From Gnetum montanum (lineage: Eukaryota > Streptophyta > Gnetopsida > Gnetales > Gnetaceae), in NCBI GenBank assembly GCA_015680685.1, contig MNCI01001451.1, positions 739,591-803,590 of the forward strand: DNA of 64,000 bases, in the 5' to 3' direction. Positions 1 through 11,254 of this stretch are shown here, one piece after another. Both the position numbers and the translations under genes were made by a program. Position 1 is the stretch's first letter; every line of letters starts with the position of its first letter. The notes beneath the pieces are model-generated. The model was not told where the DNA came from. It made no database searches and was given only the letters and a program-made list of their open reading frames with translations.

Positions 1-345
1 TCCACCTCCTCTTGTGCTCTTCGGGCTGCGTCTTCCTGTCTCAACTCCTCTCTCACCTGGGCCTGGATTTCGTCAATGAGCCGGGCCCAAGCAGCCTCCG
101 CCAGAAGCTCATGTTGTTGTAGCTGCTCCTGTTCCCACTTGTGGAACTGGGCTTCCAGGTCAGCCCGAGACTGGGCAAGGGCCTCATTCCACTTGGCCTC
201 CCACTCCCGCCTCTCCGCCCCCTGTGCACGCTGCTCGGCTTGTTGCAGCTCCTCAACCCAATTGGAGCGGTCGCTGGGGGGTCCGTCAGGGGGGAAACCA
301 TCCTGATAGTAGGGGGCGCGAGCTTCGTTGGGAGTGGCGTCCCCA
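1..345 (-). pseudogene. LINE-A C-terminal coiled-coil segment (edge-truncated)
   Basis: One minus-strand frame is open from about 340 to the window edge and encodes a strongly charged, Glu/Gln/Arg-rich heptad-like helix with words such as RSNWVEELQQAEQRAQ and QVREELRQEDAARRAQEE. The same segment in the LINE copy at 39693-42450 reads [13 protein letters not shown] and leads into a J-domain-like module. That module would therefore lie beyond base 1 here. This part is separated from the preceding domain by a Gly/Pro-rich linker with at least one frame change around 330-520. Function is unknown; a coiled coil suggests oligomerisation or partner binding. Confidence 0.7.
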
Positions 346-1448
346 AGCGAAGGCTATAGTTGTCGAAATCCAGTGAGTCTCTTGGCTGGTTGGGGCCGAG
401 GGGGGAGGGGGGGCAGCAGAGGTGCCCCCCGAGGGGCAGATGATGACAGACTTAGCGCCCCCCAACCCCCCTCCACAGAGCCAGGATTAAGCCCGAATGC
501 CAACCGTGTCGTTTGAGAAGAAGGACCTCTAGAAAAAAATGCAGGAGGTTAATCTAGAGGCCTAACTTCAGACATTGCATGAAGACAAAATGTAATCCTT
601 GAAGTTTGGACGCATTGCCGAATTGAACGAAGAAACGGTCCACCAAATCAACCGTCCAGGCCCAGAGACGAGGGAGGGAAGATCTGGGAACCAGGTGGCT
701 CTGCGTTCGTGGCACGGGTCCATTGAAAAAGAGCTCAGCGTCCTGTAGGCCTCGGGTGGTGGGCAGGACGATTTCTCCAACGGCCTGGGCCCCTAGGCAG
801 CTGGCGATAGCTGACTCAGTGACGCGAATCTCGCATCCTTGGAAGAAGGTCCGATCGCAGTCCCAGTTTGCGAAAAATGCGTCGTCTGCCAGGTCTGGGT
901 CGCCGACTAGCCGCTGCAACGGGCCAGACCAGCCACACTTGGTAACCAGCCGCCAAAGCTCCTCATCATCCCGAAAGGCAGCGCAGTCAAGTTCGTACGT
1001 CGGCATGATACCCATGGTTGCTCTAATTTCGCTCCATGCACGACACGTCAGAGCAATTATCCGCCGAGGGGAGGGGAGCCTATCCTGCTGGAAAACAGTG
1101 CGGTTGCACGTCTTCCAAGCGACCCATAAAAGCATTGATGCCCAGGAGTCGCCTGTCAACTGTCTCAGGGGGGGCATCGCCGCTTCACGCCAGGTGTCGC
1201 ACATGCAGGCGCATTCATAGATGAAATGCACGATTGTTTCTAGCGTGACGCCACAGCGAGGACACGTGTTGTCCTGCATGATGCCACGGCAATGCAGGAT
1301 GGCGCATACAGGGAGTGCTTCAGACCATACCAGCCATAAAAACATTTTGATTTTTTCTGGGAGCTGCCCGTGCCAAATCCACTGCCAACCGTCCTGTGGA
1401 TATTTTTCTGATAGTAGGGCACGTGGCTCGAGGTGCAACCAACCCTAG
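346..1448 (-). pseudogene. LINE-A zf-RVT zinc finger plus conserved C-terminal domain
   Basis: The minus frame from 1438 to 554 encodes about 294 residues. It opens with the plant zf-RVT pattern: WQWIWHGQLPEKIKMFLW, then CPRCG, ETIVHF and a later Cys. About 230 further residues follow with GIMPTYE, LVGDPDLADDAFF, IRVTESAIASCLG, GEIVLPTTRGLQDAELFF and LQGLHFVF. Related words occur in the three other LINE copies of the window, so this is a real domain of the family and not read-through. The TAG near 554 interrupts a region still alignable beyond it ([11 protein letters not shown], around 490-520 on the minus strand). I do not recognise the domain after the zinc finger. Confidence 0.8.
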
Positions 1449-3720
1449 GTTACCATTGTTCGTGCGTGCTGACAGAGCGTTTGCCATGGGCACGAGGCAC
1501 GTGTTCCAGCTTCCCACTGCGTGTATTTACTATTGATGATGCGGGCCCACTGGCTCCGTTCCTCATGCCTGCGCATTAAACGGTGTAGGAGCCGTTGCTG
1601 CCCCAACATGATTTCGTCCTCAAAGGATGTAATGCCCAACCCCCCTACCTTATGAGGGCGCACAATGCGGGCCCAATNNNNNNNNNNNNNNNNNNNNNNN
1701 NNNNNNNNNNNNNNNNNNNNNNNNNNNNNNNNNNNNNNNNNNNNNNNNNNNNNNNNNNNNNNNNNNNNNNNNNNNNNNNNNNNNNNNNNNNNNNNNNNNN
1801 NNNNNNNNNNNNNNNNNNNNNNNNNNNNNNNNNNNNNNNNNNNNNNNNNNNNNNNNNNNNNNNNNNNNNNNNNNNNNNNNNNNNNNNNNNNNNNNNNNNN
1901 NNNNNNNNNNNNNNNNNNNNNNNNNNNNNNNNNNNNNNNNNNNNNNNNNNNNNNNNNNNNNNNNNNNNNNNNNNNNNNNNNNNNNNNNNACGAGGTGAAG
2001 CTTGCCCCCCCCCCCCCCCCCCCCAAATGAAGCTTCGGACCATTTTGTTGATCTGTTGAGTGATCGCAGTGGGGGGAGCGGCAACGGCCGCCACAAACTA
2101 TGTGACAACCATGAGAATCCCAGTTGCCACCAGGAGGCGGCCCTTGCGTGTTAGGAAGCGATTGGCCCAGTGGTTCATCCGCTTTTCGACCTTAGCCATG
2201 AGTGGGCCCCACGAATTGTTCTGGCCCCACTGGAACAGTGGGATGCCCAAGTAGGTGTCTCCTGTGGTCCCAGGTTGGCTGTCTAGGATTTGCACTACTC
2301 TGTCCTTGACTTGTGCATCAACATTAATGAAATGCGCCACAGACTTAGTGTGGTTGATTTTCAATCCTAATTCTTCTGCCAGTCGGGTCAGGGCCATGTT
2401 AATAAAGCGTGCTTGTGGGGCCGCTGCCCGACTGAGCAACATAGTGTCATCGGCGTAATGTTCGGCTCGGCAGGCGACCCCAGCAATGTCCAAGCCTTCC
2501 ACCCCGGGTGTGCTGCAGTAATATTGCATGAGATCCATGGCAATGATGAAGAGTAGGGGCGAAAGTGGGTCACCTTGTCTTAACCCCCGACTAGGGGATG
2601 AGAAACCCCATAGTCGCCCCCCCCCCCCCACATCAAAAGAGAAACCGGCGGAGGACTGGATGTGCATACACAGTTGGATGAAACTGTGATCAAACCCTTT
2701 TTGATGCATAATGGTTTGCAAGGCTTCCTAACTGAGTGTATCATAGGCCTTAGTTATGTTAAGTTTGAGACATAGGCTAGGGAAGCCTGTAGTTCGGAGG
2801 GAGTGCAGCACCTCCTGCATGAGGAGAACCTGATCTTGGAGGGTCCTACCTTGCACAAAGCCAGCCTAATTGATTCCCACCAGTTTGGGTATAAGAGGCC
2901 CAAGCCGGTTGACTAGGAGCTTGGAGAAGATTCTGATAAGGACATTGCAAACTCCAATGGGACGGAAGTGTTCCAGGCGGTGGGCGTCCAACTGCTTGGG
3001 GATGCATACGATTCGAGAGCAATTGAGTTCCCTTCGCACTTGTCGCTTGGCTAACATGAGGTTGAACGCATCCAGGATATTGGGCCCCACAATATCCATA
3101 AAACTCTTGAAGAATTCAAGGGGCCAACCATTGGGTCCAGGCGCTTTCCCTCTCGGCATGCTATTGATGGTGGTAGTCAGTTCCAGCTAGGAAAAGGGGG
3201 CCATCAGTCGCCTATTGTCTACTTCGTGGAGCACCTTCTCCACGTGGACCGAGATGGGTTGAGTTGGCTGCTTGGTCCAAATGCTTCCCCAGTATTATGA
3301 CAGCCCATTGGCTATCCCCTATGGGTCATCAATAACTTCACCTGTCTGGGTTCGGAAGCAACGGGCCTGGCTTTCACCACAGGTTTTGGCCATGGCAAAG
3401 AAGAATTTTGTCTGTCTGTCCCCTTCTCAGAGCCATCTGACCCAGGAGCGCTACCTCTAATATGTTTCCTTCTCCAAGTCAAGGTTCTGGAGTTGCCGTA
3501 GGAGACGCATCTCCTCCACATGCAAGTCCTCCCCAATCTCCTGCCGTGCCTGGATTTGACCAAGCTGATCTCGGACCATCCTTTGACCAAATCTGAAAGA
3601 AAATTTCTCCTCCACTGAGAGGGCCCAGATGGCCCACTTTAGATGAAGCAGGGCTTCTTTGAGGAAGTTTCGGGGGTCAACCTTGTCAGGTTGATAGTCA
3701 GCCAAGATATCCTCAACCAA
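1449..3720 (-). pseudogene. LINE-A reverse transcriptase domain (broken)
   Basis: Three minus-strand pieces make up an L1 reverse transcriptase: 3720-3312 (helical linker after the endonuclease), 3159-2866 (PGPNGWPLEFFK, FRPIGVCNV) and 2721-2098 (GLRQGDPLSPLLFIIAMD, AEHYADDTMLL, INHTKS, YLGIPL). The YADD active site is present. The thumb continues through 1445-1677 (GGLGITSFEDEIMLGQQRL) on the other side of the gap. Frames are broken by in-frame stops, many of them TAG where relatives have Gln or Trp codons, and by poly-G runs on the coding strand. Confidence 0.88.
1678..1989. other. Assembly gap (312 N)
   Basis: A run of N replaces part of the LINE-A reverse-transcriptase thumb. A poly-C tract follows closely on the right (2006-2023), so the gap is probably a sequencing failure at a homopolymer and not a biological boundary. 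Confidence 0.99.
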
Positions 3721-3845
3721 CGGCCGTAACCATGGTTTGGAGAGCCATGTGACCTCGAAACGGAAGGGGCCTAGGGCCTGGGGCTTATCCGTTCCGAAGG
3801 AACAGACCAGCGAGCAGTGGTCGAAGGCAACTCTTTCCTACCCCG

Positions 3846-4427
3846 TCACGTGCACAGTGGTGCGGAGGAGGAGATCGGAGCTGACCCAAACCCGATCGAT
3901 GCAGGAGAGGATACGGTTTGACCCTTTTCGTCGATTACTCCAGGTGAAGTGGCAGTTTTCAATGCGTAAGTCAACAAAGGAGTGAGTGGCCAGGAAATTG
4001 AGGAACTCCTAGGCACCCAAAGGTGGGGGGCAACTCCCCCAAACTTCTCCCAAGGGTGTAAGCGCTGGTTGAAGTCGCCCACTACCATCCAGGAATGATG
4101 GTCTGGCACCAACGGTGCCACCCAGTTCAGCTCCTGCACTCGCAGCTCCCAAGCTTGCGCCCCGTAGAAGTTGGTCAGCCAGATTCCTTGGGCAGGAATC
4201 TTGATGGTGATGGCCCACGGTGAAGTGTCTACCAATCTCATGGTGTATCGTGCTAGGATGGCGAGACCCCCAGCCTTGCCCTGGCAGGGGTGCATCTGGG
4301 CATCCAAACCTTCCCATTTGAGAAGGTATGATTCTTCTGCCTGTAGCTTGGTCTCCTGGAAACAGACGATGTCACAGTTTTCTTCTTTAACAATCCGACG
4401 CAGGGTATTTCTTTTGTAGGGGGTACT
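3846..4427 (-). pseudogene. LINE-A endonuclease domain (5'-truncated)
   Basis: The minus frame encodes the L1 apurinic-like endonuclease that nicks target DNA for target-primed reverse transcription. Visible motifs are TPYKRNTLRRIVKEENCD, VCFQETKL (catalytic Glu), GGLAIL, WLTNFYGA and VVGDFNQ. The first residues of the domain, normally an SWNxRG word just before the KR motif, are missing: the reading frame upstream of TPYKRN is LTR sequence starting at 4428. The domain also breaks down after about position 4010. This places the LTR element inside the ORF1-ORF2 boundary region of the LINE. Confidence 0.88.
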
Positions 4428-6003
4428 TGTACTGTCTGAAATCGTCGGTCTCTGGCTAGAATGAAACAGAAACCTGGAGATCCCTGGACAAGCACAGAAG
4501 ACCCTACCTTCGCTTGAGGGTAAGCTGGAATTAACGAAGGTAGAGTACCTTGAGTGGTCTACACGTGGATCAGACAAGGATTTTCCCGAACATACATCGA
4601 TATACTGTACGATGGGTTATGCGTAAACGGCGTAATTAATGTAAAACGGAGTGTAAATGTACAGGAATGTAAACGACAAACATACAGTAATGAACGAAAA
4701 CTGTAACAAATCTTAGCAAAAGAAATTTGGCAATATTATTGCAAAACGGAAGGTTACAATGCACCGATCTAATGCAGTTGTGAATTTATCACAAGGCGGA
4801 CGAAGAGCCCCCGTGGATGCGGAGAGATGAAAGTGTGTCAATTTGAACTGCAGGCACAGCGTGAAGGCTGTATGCTCAGCGTGCAGGGTTGAAGTCCAGC
4901 GTATAGGATGCAAGGTTCTGGATTTTCTCAGTGTGGGTTGCCCGAATTTTTGCCTAGATGCTTCTAATTTTTCCAACCCTGATCTGGTCAAAAGTTGGGG
5001 TTTTTATACAAGTTTAGACGTTGGACTTGGATCTAAGAGGGGATGATTGGCTGTGGAGTGCTGGACTCTTGGGTCTGGTGACATGTGGCGCGTTGACCGA
5101 GTGCGAAAGAATAAAATTTTACAAGTGTACAGCGAGCTGCACGCCAGCGTATACACGCTGGGCGTGTGAACTCGACGTACAGACTTGATTAAAACAAAAA
5201 AAGTCATTCGGCCTTCGGATTTGAATTCGGATGTCACGAGAATGCTGCATGTGGATGTTCAGCTTGGTTGGCCTTGATCTGACATGATTCTGGAGAGCTT
5301 TGATTGGTATACGTTGTGCCACACACTGGGCGTACACATTGTACATGTTAGGCGTATACGCTAAGAGTACACATTGTACATGCTGGGTGTATACACTGGG
5401 CGTACACATTGTACATGCTGGGCATATACACTGGGCGTACAAGCTGGACGTACACATTGTACATGCTAGGTGTATATGCTGGGTGTACAAGATGTACATG
5501 CTGGGTGTATACGTTGAGCGTACACGATGTTCATACTCAGCGTATGAACTCCAAAGTGCATGATGTCGAGACCAAAATTCGACTTTCTAGAGCCCATGAT
5601 GACACCTGATAATTGCTCTATTCCTGTGAGTTTATGCCTTGTACGAAATCTTACTCTAAAGTGTTGTTTTCATGCCGTCTTTGGGATCGCATGCTGGGCG
5701 TACACATCAGTCGTACGTGCTAAGTGTACATGTGAGGTGTGCACGCTGGGCGTGTATGCTGGGAGTGTACGCTGCATACTGCATACTTAGTGAAAACCCA
5801 GTATCTTGAGCTCCGAAGTTGCCATGTTTGATGCTAGATGTCGCCGTGGTCATTTGCGGGTCCCAGGGAACCGTTTCTTGTTGAGTTCGACTATGCTTAA
5901 AGCTGTCTGTGGGGCCCTCAAGCTTCAATCATGTTGGGGAGCGTCATGACTTAGCTCGACTCTTGTTGAAAAAGTACTAAGCTCAGAATTTTGTGATGTT
6001 TCA
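4428..6003 (-). repeat. 3' LTR of the Tat-group element
   Basis: Homologous along almost its whole length to 21660-23138. The plus-strand left end is TGTACTGTC; the other end, TGATGTTTCA, lies four bases from a polypurine tract, so the LTR has TG...CA ends. A TATAAAAA promoter word is at 5001-5008 (minus). It is about 100 bases longer than the other LTR, partly through extra copies of an internal GTACATGCTGGGCGTATAC-type repeat. Confidence 0.9.
5316..5560. repeat. Tandem repeats inside the 3' LTR
   Basis: Degenerate repeats built from GCGTACACATTGTACATGCT and GGGCGTATACACT follow one another here. The equivalent place in the other LTR (about 22545-22700) has fewer copies. Many words are near-palindromic (TTGTACA, GTATAC). 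Plus-strand ORFs here, rich in Cys, Tyr and Trp, are by-products of the repeats. Confidence 0.85.
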
Positions 6004-7373
6004 TTGGCCCCTCTTTGTTGACGCTTGGAGGAATCAACCCGAGAAGTGTCGACAAAGAAGTACAAAACACCATAAGCAACTTGGTAGAGACATTGTCCTT
6101 TGGCACCTGGCCAGACGTCATCGTACCATGTTCAGTAGTACATAGGATTGGAGAAATGAAATTTGTATTAGGTAGGGGAATGGGAACTGTAGGGATTGGT
6201 AACCAATCAAGGACTTGAGCATGGTGAAGGGGGTGTCCGAGTATGTGTGCGGGTCATGCTAATCTTTGTCAATAGCTATTGTTTAGCCATTTTTTAGCAG
6301 ATTTGGGATCAAAACATGACGTGTACGTCCTTTGGTGGCACAAGACTCTTGTTTGGTGTTTAAGAGGACTTGTTGGCACAACCAAAGCCACGTGATGATG
6401 TGTTACGTTCTTTGGAGGAACAGGGCCTTTGTTTAGTGTTTAGAGGGAATTTGTTGGCGGAGAGCCAAAGCCATGCAATGAGATGTTACTTGATCGTTTG
6501 AGACATGAGCGTTTGTTTTCAAGACAACTGCCTTCCTGCTAAGGGCTTGGATGGGAAGGGCTGAGGTTTTTTTTGTTTTTTCTTTTTGCACATGCTCAAA
6601 TGCCATGTTGTGGGTTACAACTGCTTAAGAGTGTTGCAGTGTGCAACAATGTGTTCAATGTTTCAGGCTGTACTGGGTGTGTCCGGGATGTAACTAAGTA
6701 GAATATGTTGAGGGATATGTGGGATATGTAACAGGAGATGTACTAGTGAATGGCTTAATTAGTCTTGTCACATGTGTTATGAACAACGTCTTACCTTACT
6801 GCTGTGACGAAGTGCATTCTTGTACGAACACCTCTAAGTGTCATCCTGCAAACACAACTCCAAGAAGACAAGAAAACCATGAGTGAGTAAGCAAGCTTAG
6901 ACTTGAACAGCTACTGATGAAACAAAAGCATCGGATGAGATTTTAGGCACTGTATATGAATAGCAGCAATGTTGTTAGGATCAGTTGATGGCGAGCAAGG
7001 CAGCGGCTTTGATGAAGTTTGAATGCAGCTACAGATCGGGAGGCTAGAGATGAAGTTGCCAGTTTATAGTCATAGCGGACTATTGTGGATAAGTTTTATG
7101 TCATGACCCATTGGACATTGCCCGTTTAGCGTCGTGGCGGACGGTACATTGCTAGTTTCTAGTCTTCGCGGACCGTGAAGAGGCAAACCAGTTTATAGTC
7201 TTAGCGAACTCTAGCGAATGAGACTATGGCAGTTTAATGTCGTACCGGATGGGTGGTAGTTTATTGTCATTGCGGACATTCTGTGGTATCAGTTTATCGT
7301 CATGATGTCAGGACGAGCTGTGGTATCAATTTACCGTCATGATGCCAGGACGAGCACGTACCTGAGTCCATAC
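6004..7373 (-). other. 3' noncoding interior of the Tat-group element, with polypurine tract
   Basis: Between the integrase stop and the 3' LTR I see no conserved coding region. The polypurine tract AAAGAGGGG is at 6016-6008 on the minus strand, four bases before the LTR. The segment 7060-7370 holds about eight imperfect copies of a GGCAGTTTANNGTCNTNNCGGA unit, related to the repeats at 10791-10964 and 16622-16830. The rest is unremarkable. Confidence 0.7.
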
Positions 7374-8492
7374 TCAAACGTGGAACGATTTCAAGAACAA
7401 ATGGTTGGTCGAAATTGCAAACTCATTCCTTTCCATGTCAGCTAATTTGAATGCTTCGTTGTCGTACACTTTGGTGACCAAGTAGGGCCCTTCCCAATTG
7501 GCTAAAAATTTGTCCAAGTGTTCCCGAACGGCTTTGAGGACAAGGTCGCCTTCCTTGATAGGGCGCTTATGAACATCGTGTCGATGGCGTTGTCGTTGTC
7601 ATTTTTGGTACCACTCAATCTGATCGAGCGCACGTATATGTTCCTCCTCCACCGAGTCCAAGTCAACAATGCATAGGTCATTGTTTCGCCCTTCGTCAAG
7701 GAGTCCAGAGAGTGTGATCCTTAAAGACAGTACCTGTAACTCCAAGGGTAAAACAACTTCTGAACCATAAACAAGACTATATGGCGTTTTACCTGTGGAA
7801 GTCTGATGCATAGTACGATAAGCCCACAGCACATATACTAGCTGTTCGTGCCATCTTTTCTTACTTTGGGTAAGCATCTTTTTAAGTACTATAATGATAG
7901 TTTTATTTGTGGCTTCAACTTGTCCATTGCTCTGAGGGTAGTAAGGAAAAAAATGAATGTTTGATCCCTAGGCTTTCACAGAAAGTTCTGGTTTCGACAC
8001 TGCTAAATTGTGGCTCGTTATCAGTGATGATGGTCATGGGGATGCTAAAATGGGTCACAATGTTTTCGAGAATGAAGTTGCATATGTGTTTGGATGTGGT
8101 TTTTCTAAGGGGAATAACTTCTACCCACTTCGTGAAATACTCTGTCGCAGTTATGATGAAGCTATGCCCTGAAGAAGATGAGGGTCTTATTGGCCCGATA
8201 AGATCTATCCCCACTTTTGGAAGGGCCAGGTGATTTGCGTTGTATGCAACTCATTTGGTGGAACATGTATCAGATTACTATGTTTTTGACAGATACTGCA
8301 CGTTTTGGCCTTGGAGAGAGAATCATACTCCATGTGTGGCCAATAATAGCCCAAACATCTTATTTTCATTGCCATTGCTTTAGGTGCTATGTGCCCTCCG
8401 CATTGTCCATCATGTACTTGCTCGACGATGGTTTCGGCATCAGCGCTACTAACGCATGTTAACAGTATGCCTTCGTAGGATCGACGACACAA
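7374..8492 (-). pseudogene. Integrase of the Tat-group element (frameshifted)
   Basis: Minus strand, in order: an HHCC zinc-binding domain (8492-8205; HDGQCGGH and CSICQKH), a catalytic core starting MGIDLIGPIRP (first Asp), TIITDNEPQF (second Asp), then a frame change at an A-run near 7945 followed by NGQVEA (Glu). The helical part is WAYRTMHQTSTGKTPYSLVY and the C-terminal chromatin-side domain has WEGPYLVTKVY, ending at a TGA at 7376-7374. Integrase joins the cDNA to host DNA. All DDE residues can be found, but not in one frame. Confidence 0.9.
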
Positions 8493-8528
8493 CGTGTCCT
8501 CTACCAGTGCATATTGTTGAGAACGTTT

Positions 8529-9110
8529 TCATACTACGTCCTTTTGTGCATTCGTTAGGTGTTGTGGTGTTTCACCGTGTATAAGGTACTCTTTTATGTC
8601 GTTATACCATTGTATTGCATGTGTTGTACTAACATATGCAATCGGTAATTCATTAAGAGTATCAGTTATGGGTTTAGCACAACTGATTATAGAGCTAGGC
8701 AACATATGGAACATGTTTGGCGATATGTTTAGAGCTAGCGTGGCAAGTGCATCTGCAACAGTGTTATCGTTTCTAGAAACATGTTGCACGTCCATACTTT
8801 TGAATTGCTTTAGTAAGTGTTTAGCTAAATCACAGTATGGTTGTAAATGTTGCGCTTTACATGTATAAACGTCTGTGACTTGGTTTAAAACTAGTTGTGA
8901 GTCTCCTCTAACTACAAGTCGTGTGATGTTGGAAGCTAATGCTACCGTAAGGCCCCTAAGGAGACCTTCATAGTTTGCTATGTTGTTGGTACAGTCAAAG
9001 TTGAAGCGGTAAGCAAAGGGTCGGATCTCCCCAGAGGGATAGGTGATGATGACGGCAGCACTTCCCCCTCAAGAGGTGGATGCTCCATCAAAGTTCAAAA
9101 TGGCTTCGTA
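8529..9110 (-). pseudogene. Second (plant-type) RNase H of the Tat-group element
   Basis: The minus strand encodes NFDGAST, then NNIANYEGLLRG, VVRGDSQLVLNQV and VSRNDNTVADALATLA. These are the four acidic positions (D, E, D, D) of the plant/archaeal-type RNase H that Tat-group elements carry in addition to the usual one. It would remove RNA from RNA-DNA hybrids. One TGA lies inside the first motif region, where the flanking protein sequence carries on in frame, fitting CpG deamination of an Arg codon. Its position between the first RNase H and integrase is the standard one for the group. Confidence 0.8.
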
Positions 9111-9177
9111 CTCATCGGGAACTATGTCTATCGCGCTCACATTTTCGTCTGGAAACTCTGGCTCTATTGTTGCTTGA

Positions 9178-10693
9178 TCATGTGTTGGTGATGTAGTCAA
9201 GTTGGTTTGCTATGGCTTGACCCTTGACTGATGACTGCGCTATGTAATGTAGGTCGAATTCAGCTATTATGGCTTTCCAACACGCTATTTTACTTGACTC
9301 GTAAATGTTACCGGTGACGGCCCTGAGCACATTATCTTTGTAGATTATGTTGGCTTGGTTATGGAAGAGGTAATGTCGCCATTTCTTTAGGGAAAAGACA
9401 AGGGCTAAACATGACCTCTCCACCTCGTTTTCGTGGGCCACTAATGCATGGCTCAAATAATAAACAGGGACTTCAGTTCCATCGTCTCGTTTCTGGTAGA
9501 GCATAGAAGCGATGGATGAATCCGANTGTCCGTCAATTTTTCTATGAAACACCTGATGAACTGTAATCTACCTTGTAGATCCCGAAGTTCAGTAATGTTG
9601 CTTGGTGGTTTTAGATTGATGACAGCTTTAACCTTATCTGGATCCACTTGTATTCCTGTTTCTGACACTACAAAGCCTAGCATCTTACCCGTTTTTACTC
9701 CGAAAACACATTTCTTTGGGTTGAGCCTAAGTTCATATTTTAAGTAACGTTTTAGGATCAAATCTAAATCTTGGATGTGTTGCTTTGGTGTTTTTGATTT
9801 AATTGCGATGTCATCTACATAATCATTGAGCGAATGAAGTATGTAATCGCTAAAAATAAATGTCATTGCCCTTTGATATGTGGCCCCAGCATTCTTGAGA
9901 CCGAATGGCATCATTGTGTAACAAAAGGTACCCCATTGTGTCATAAAGATAGTCCAGAGCTGATGTTTCGGGTTAATGCGTATCTGGTTATATCCTGAGA
10001 AGCCATCCATAAAAGATAAGAAGGCATGCCCAGCAGTTGAGTCAACAAGTTGATCGATGCTGGGTAGGGGGAAATCATCTTTTATGGTCGCAACGTTGAG
10101 GTCCCGAAAGTCAATGCATAGGCAAATGCTTCCGTTCTTCTTTGGGACCATGACCATGTTGGATACCCAATCAGCATAGTCAACAGCCCGAATGAAACCT
10201 GCCTGATAGAGTTTGGTGATCTCATTGCGAACTGCCAACACTACCTCAGGCTTAACCTTTCATGCTTTTTGTTTCACTAGCCTTAATTTTGGATCGAGTA
10301 TAATATTGTGCTGGACAATTCAAGGATCTAACCCAGACATGTCAGTGTAAGACCAATCGAATGCTTTTATCTTGTCTTGAAGCACATGTTCTATGTCTCT
10401 AGCCAGTTGAGGTTGCAATAGTGTGCTCAATTTTAATACCTTAACTTCACCATCAGGCATAGTGATGGGGGTTTCAGTTAAAGGGTCTTCAGTGATGCTA
10501 TCAGCTTCTATGTCGAGGGATTTTGTCATACCTTTGTAGCTGTCTAATGTTTGTTGTGTTGAGGCTATGACTGTGTCGTCAGTTGATGGACCTAAGTCGA
10601 TGGAATTTATGTTGATTTCTCTTGTGATCTTTCCGTATGGTCCATCGATGGTCAATGGTGTAAATAGATGCTAGTAATCCATCGAGCTTGCTC
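9178..10693 (-). pseudogene. Reverse transcriptase and first RNase H of the Tat-group element
   Basis: The N-terminal linker starts at the splice acceptor 10693 and runs to 10320. The polymerase is at 10241-9530, with QAGFIRAVDYADWVSNMVMV, CIDFRDLN, FMDGFSGYNQI, MPFGLKNAGATYQR and the YVDD active site. RNase H follows at 9552-9178 (YYLSHAL, ERSCLALVFSLKKWRHY). At the single N (9526) the sequence jumps from FIEKLTD directly to the middle of RNase H, so the usual tether and the first RNase H strand are missing and the frame changes. Several stops are TAG or TGA at Gln or Arg positions. Confidence 0.92.
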
Positions 10694-10726
10694 CTGCCAA
10701 TAAACAGAGGGCAGAGTGAGTTAGTA
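10693..10726 (-). other. Branch point and 3' splice site before the reverse transcriptase
   Basis: On the minus strand a perfect plant/yeast-type branch point, TACTAAC (10726-10720), is followed by a pyrimidine-rich stretch and TTGGCAG, with the exon starting at 10693. The branch A is about 27 bases from the AG, a normal distance. Ogre elements are known to splice out an intron between protease and reverse transcriptase; this would be its 3' end. I could not identify a convincing donor downstream of the protease (16835). Confidence 0.6.
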
Positions 10727-10790
10727 GGGGTTGTTAACGTAAATCATGTGTCTATATACGGTGGTAGTTTATCGTCGTATCTGGACGCAT

Positions 10791-10964
10791 GGCAGTTTAA
10801 GGCCTTACCAGGCCGAATGTGGCAGTTTAAGGCCTTACCGGGCCGAATGTGGCACTTTAAGGCCTTACCGGGCCGAATGTGGCAATTTAAGGCCTTACCA
10901 GGCCGTATGTGGTAGTTTAAGGCCTTACCGGGCCGTATGTGGCAATTTAAGGCCTTACCGGGCC
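10791..10964. repeat. 30-bp tandem repeat, six copies
   Basis: Six near-identical units of the type GGCAGTTTAAGGCCTTACCG plus GGCCGAATGT. The unit is a multiple of three, which gives the open MWQFKALPGR repeat on the plus strand, but I see no reason to think it is translated. It lies at the acceptor side of the presumed element intron. Related units lie at 16622-16830. Confidence 0.95.
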
Positions 10965-11164
10965 ATTTAACTGTGTGTTGATGACGTCTAGTTGATGTAT
11001 GATCTGTACTGAAGAGTTTGCGCCAAAATGTTCAGTGTGGGCAACCGCAATTGCATTGCCAGGGAATATGGTACATGGTAGTGTTCATTATCTGGTTATT
11101 TTGTTTTGCATTTTCTCGTACCTTGTACCTTGAATAAATTTGATTAAATTTAATAAAATATTCA

Positions 11165-11165
11165 A

Positions 11166-11198
<33 letters not shown>

Positions 11199-11232
11199 AG
11201 CGGCAGCGGCGGCAGCGGCAGCGGCGGCGGGG
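11165..11232. repeat. (CGG)n microsatellite
   Basis: About 68 bases of CGG/CAG trinucleotides just upstream of the TATA box of the antisense gene. The preceding stretch 10976-11164 has nothing I can name apart from an AT-rich segment. Confidence 0.95.
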
Positions 11233-11244
11233 TCAACATGGGCC

Positions 11245-11254
11245 TATATATATA
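11245..11254 (+). promoter_or_regulatory. TATA box of the antisense gene
   Basis: TATATATATA stands about 214 bases before the proposed start codon (11468). Between them, 11280-11460 holds several AGCGTAAAC / AGCGTGAG words related to those in the LTRs. No other TATA-like word is as well placed on this strand. Confidence 0.55.

Larger units (their letters stand above)
1..4427 (-). mobile_element. LINE-A (L1-type non-LTR retrotransposon), ORF2 and C-terminal extension part
   Basis: Read on the minus strand this stretch gives, in order, an apurinic-type endonuclease domain, a reverse transcriptase with YADD, a zf-RVT zinc finger, a conserved domain of unknown type and a coiled coil running off the left edge. 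That order is the ORF2 of plant L1 LINEs plus an extension. The 5' half of the same element (ORF1) lies at 23139-24229, because an LTR retrotransposon sits between the two halves. The frame is broken by stops, by long G/C homopolymers (2006-2023, 2618-2630) and by an assembly gap, so the copy is dead. The 3' end lies outside the window. Confidence 0.9.

Noticed and set aside
723-1448. Plus-strand ORFs opposite LINE-A
   Set aside because: Shadows of the conserved zinc-finger and C-terminal frame on the minus strand.
5300-5609. Plus-strand ORFs rich in Cys, Tyr and Trp in the LTR
   Set aside because: Products of the GTACATGCTGGGCGT repeats; the matching LTR does not keep the frame.
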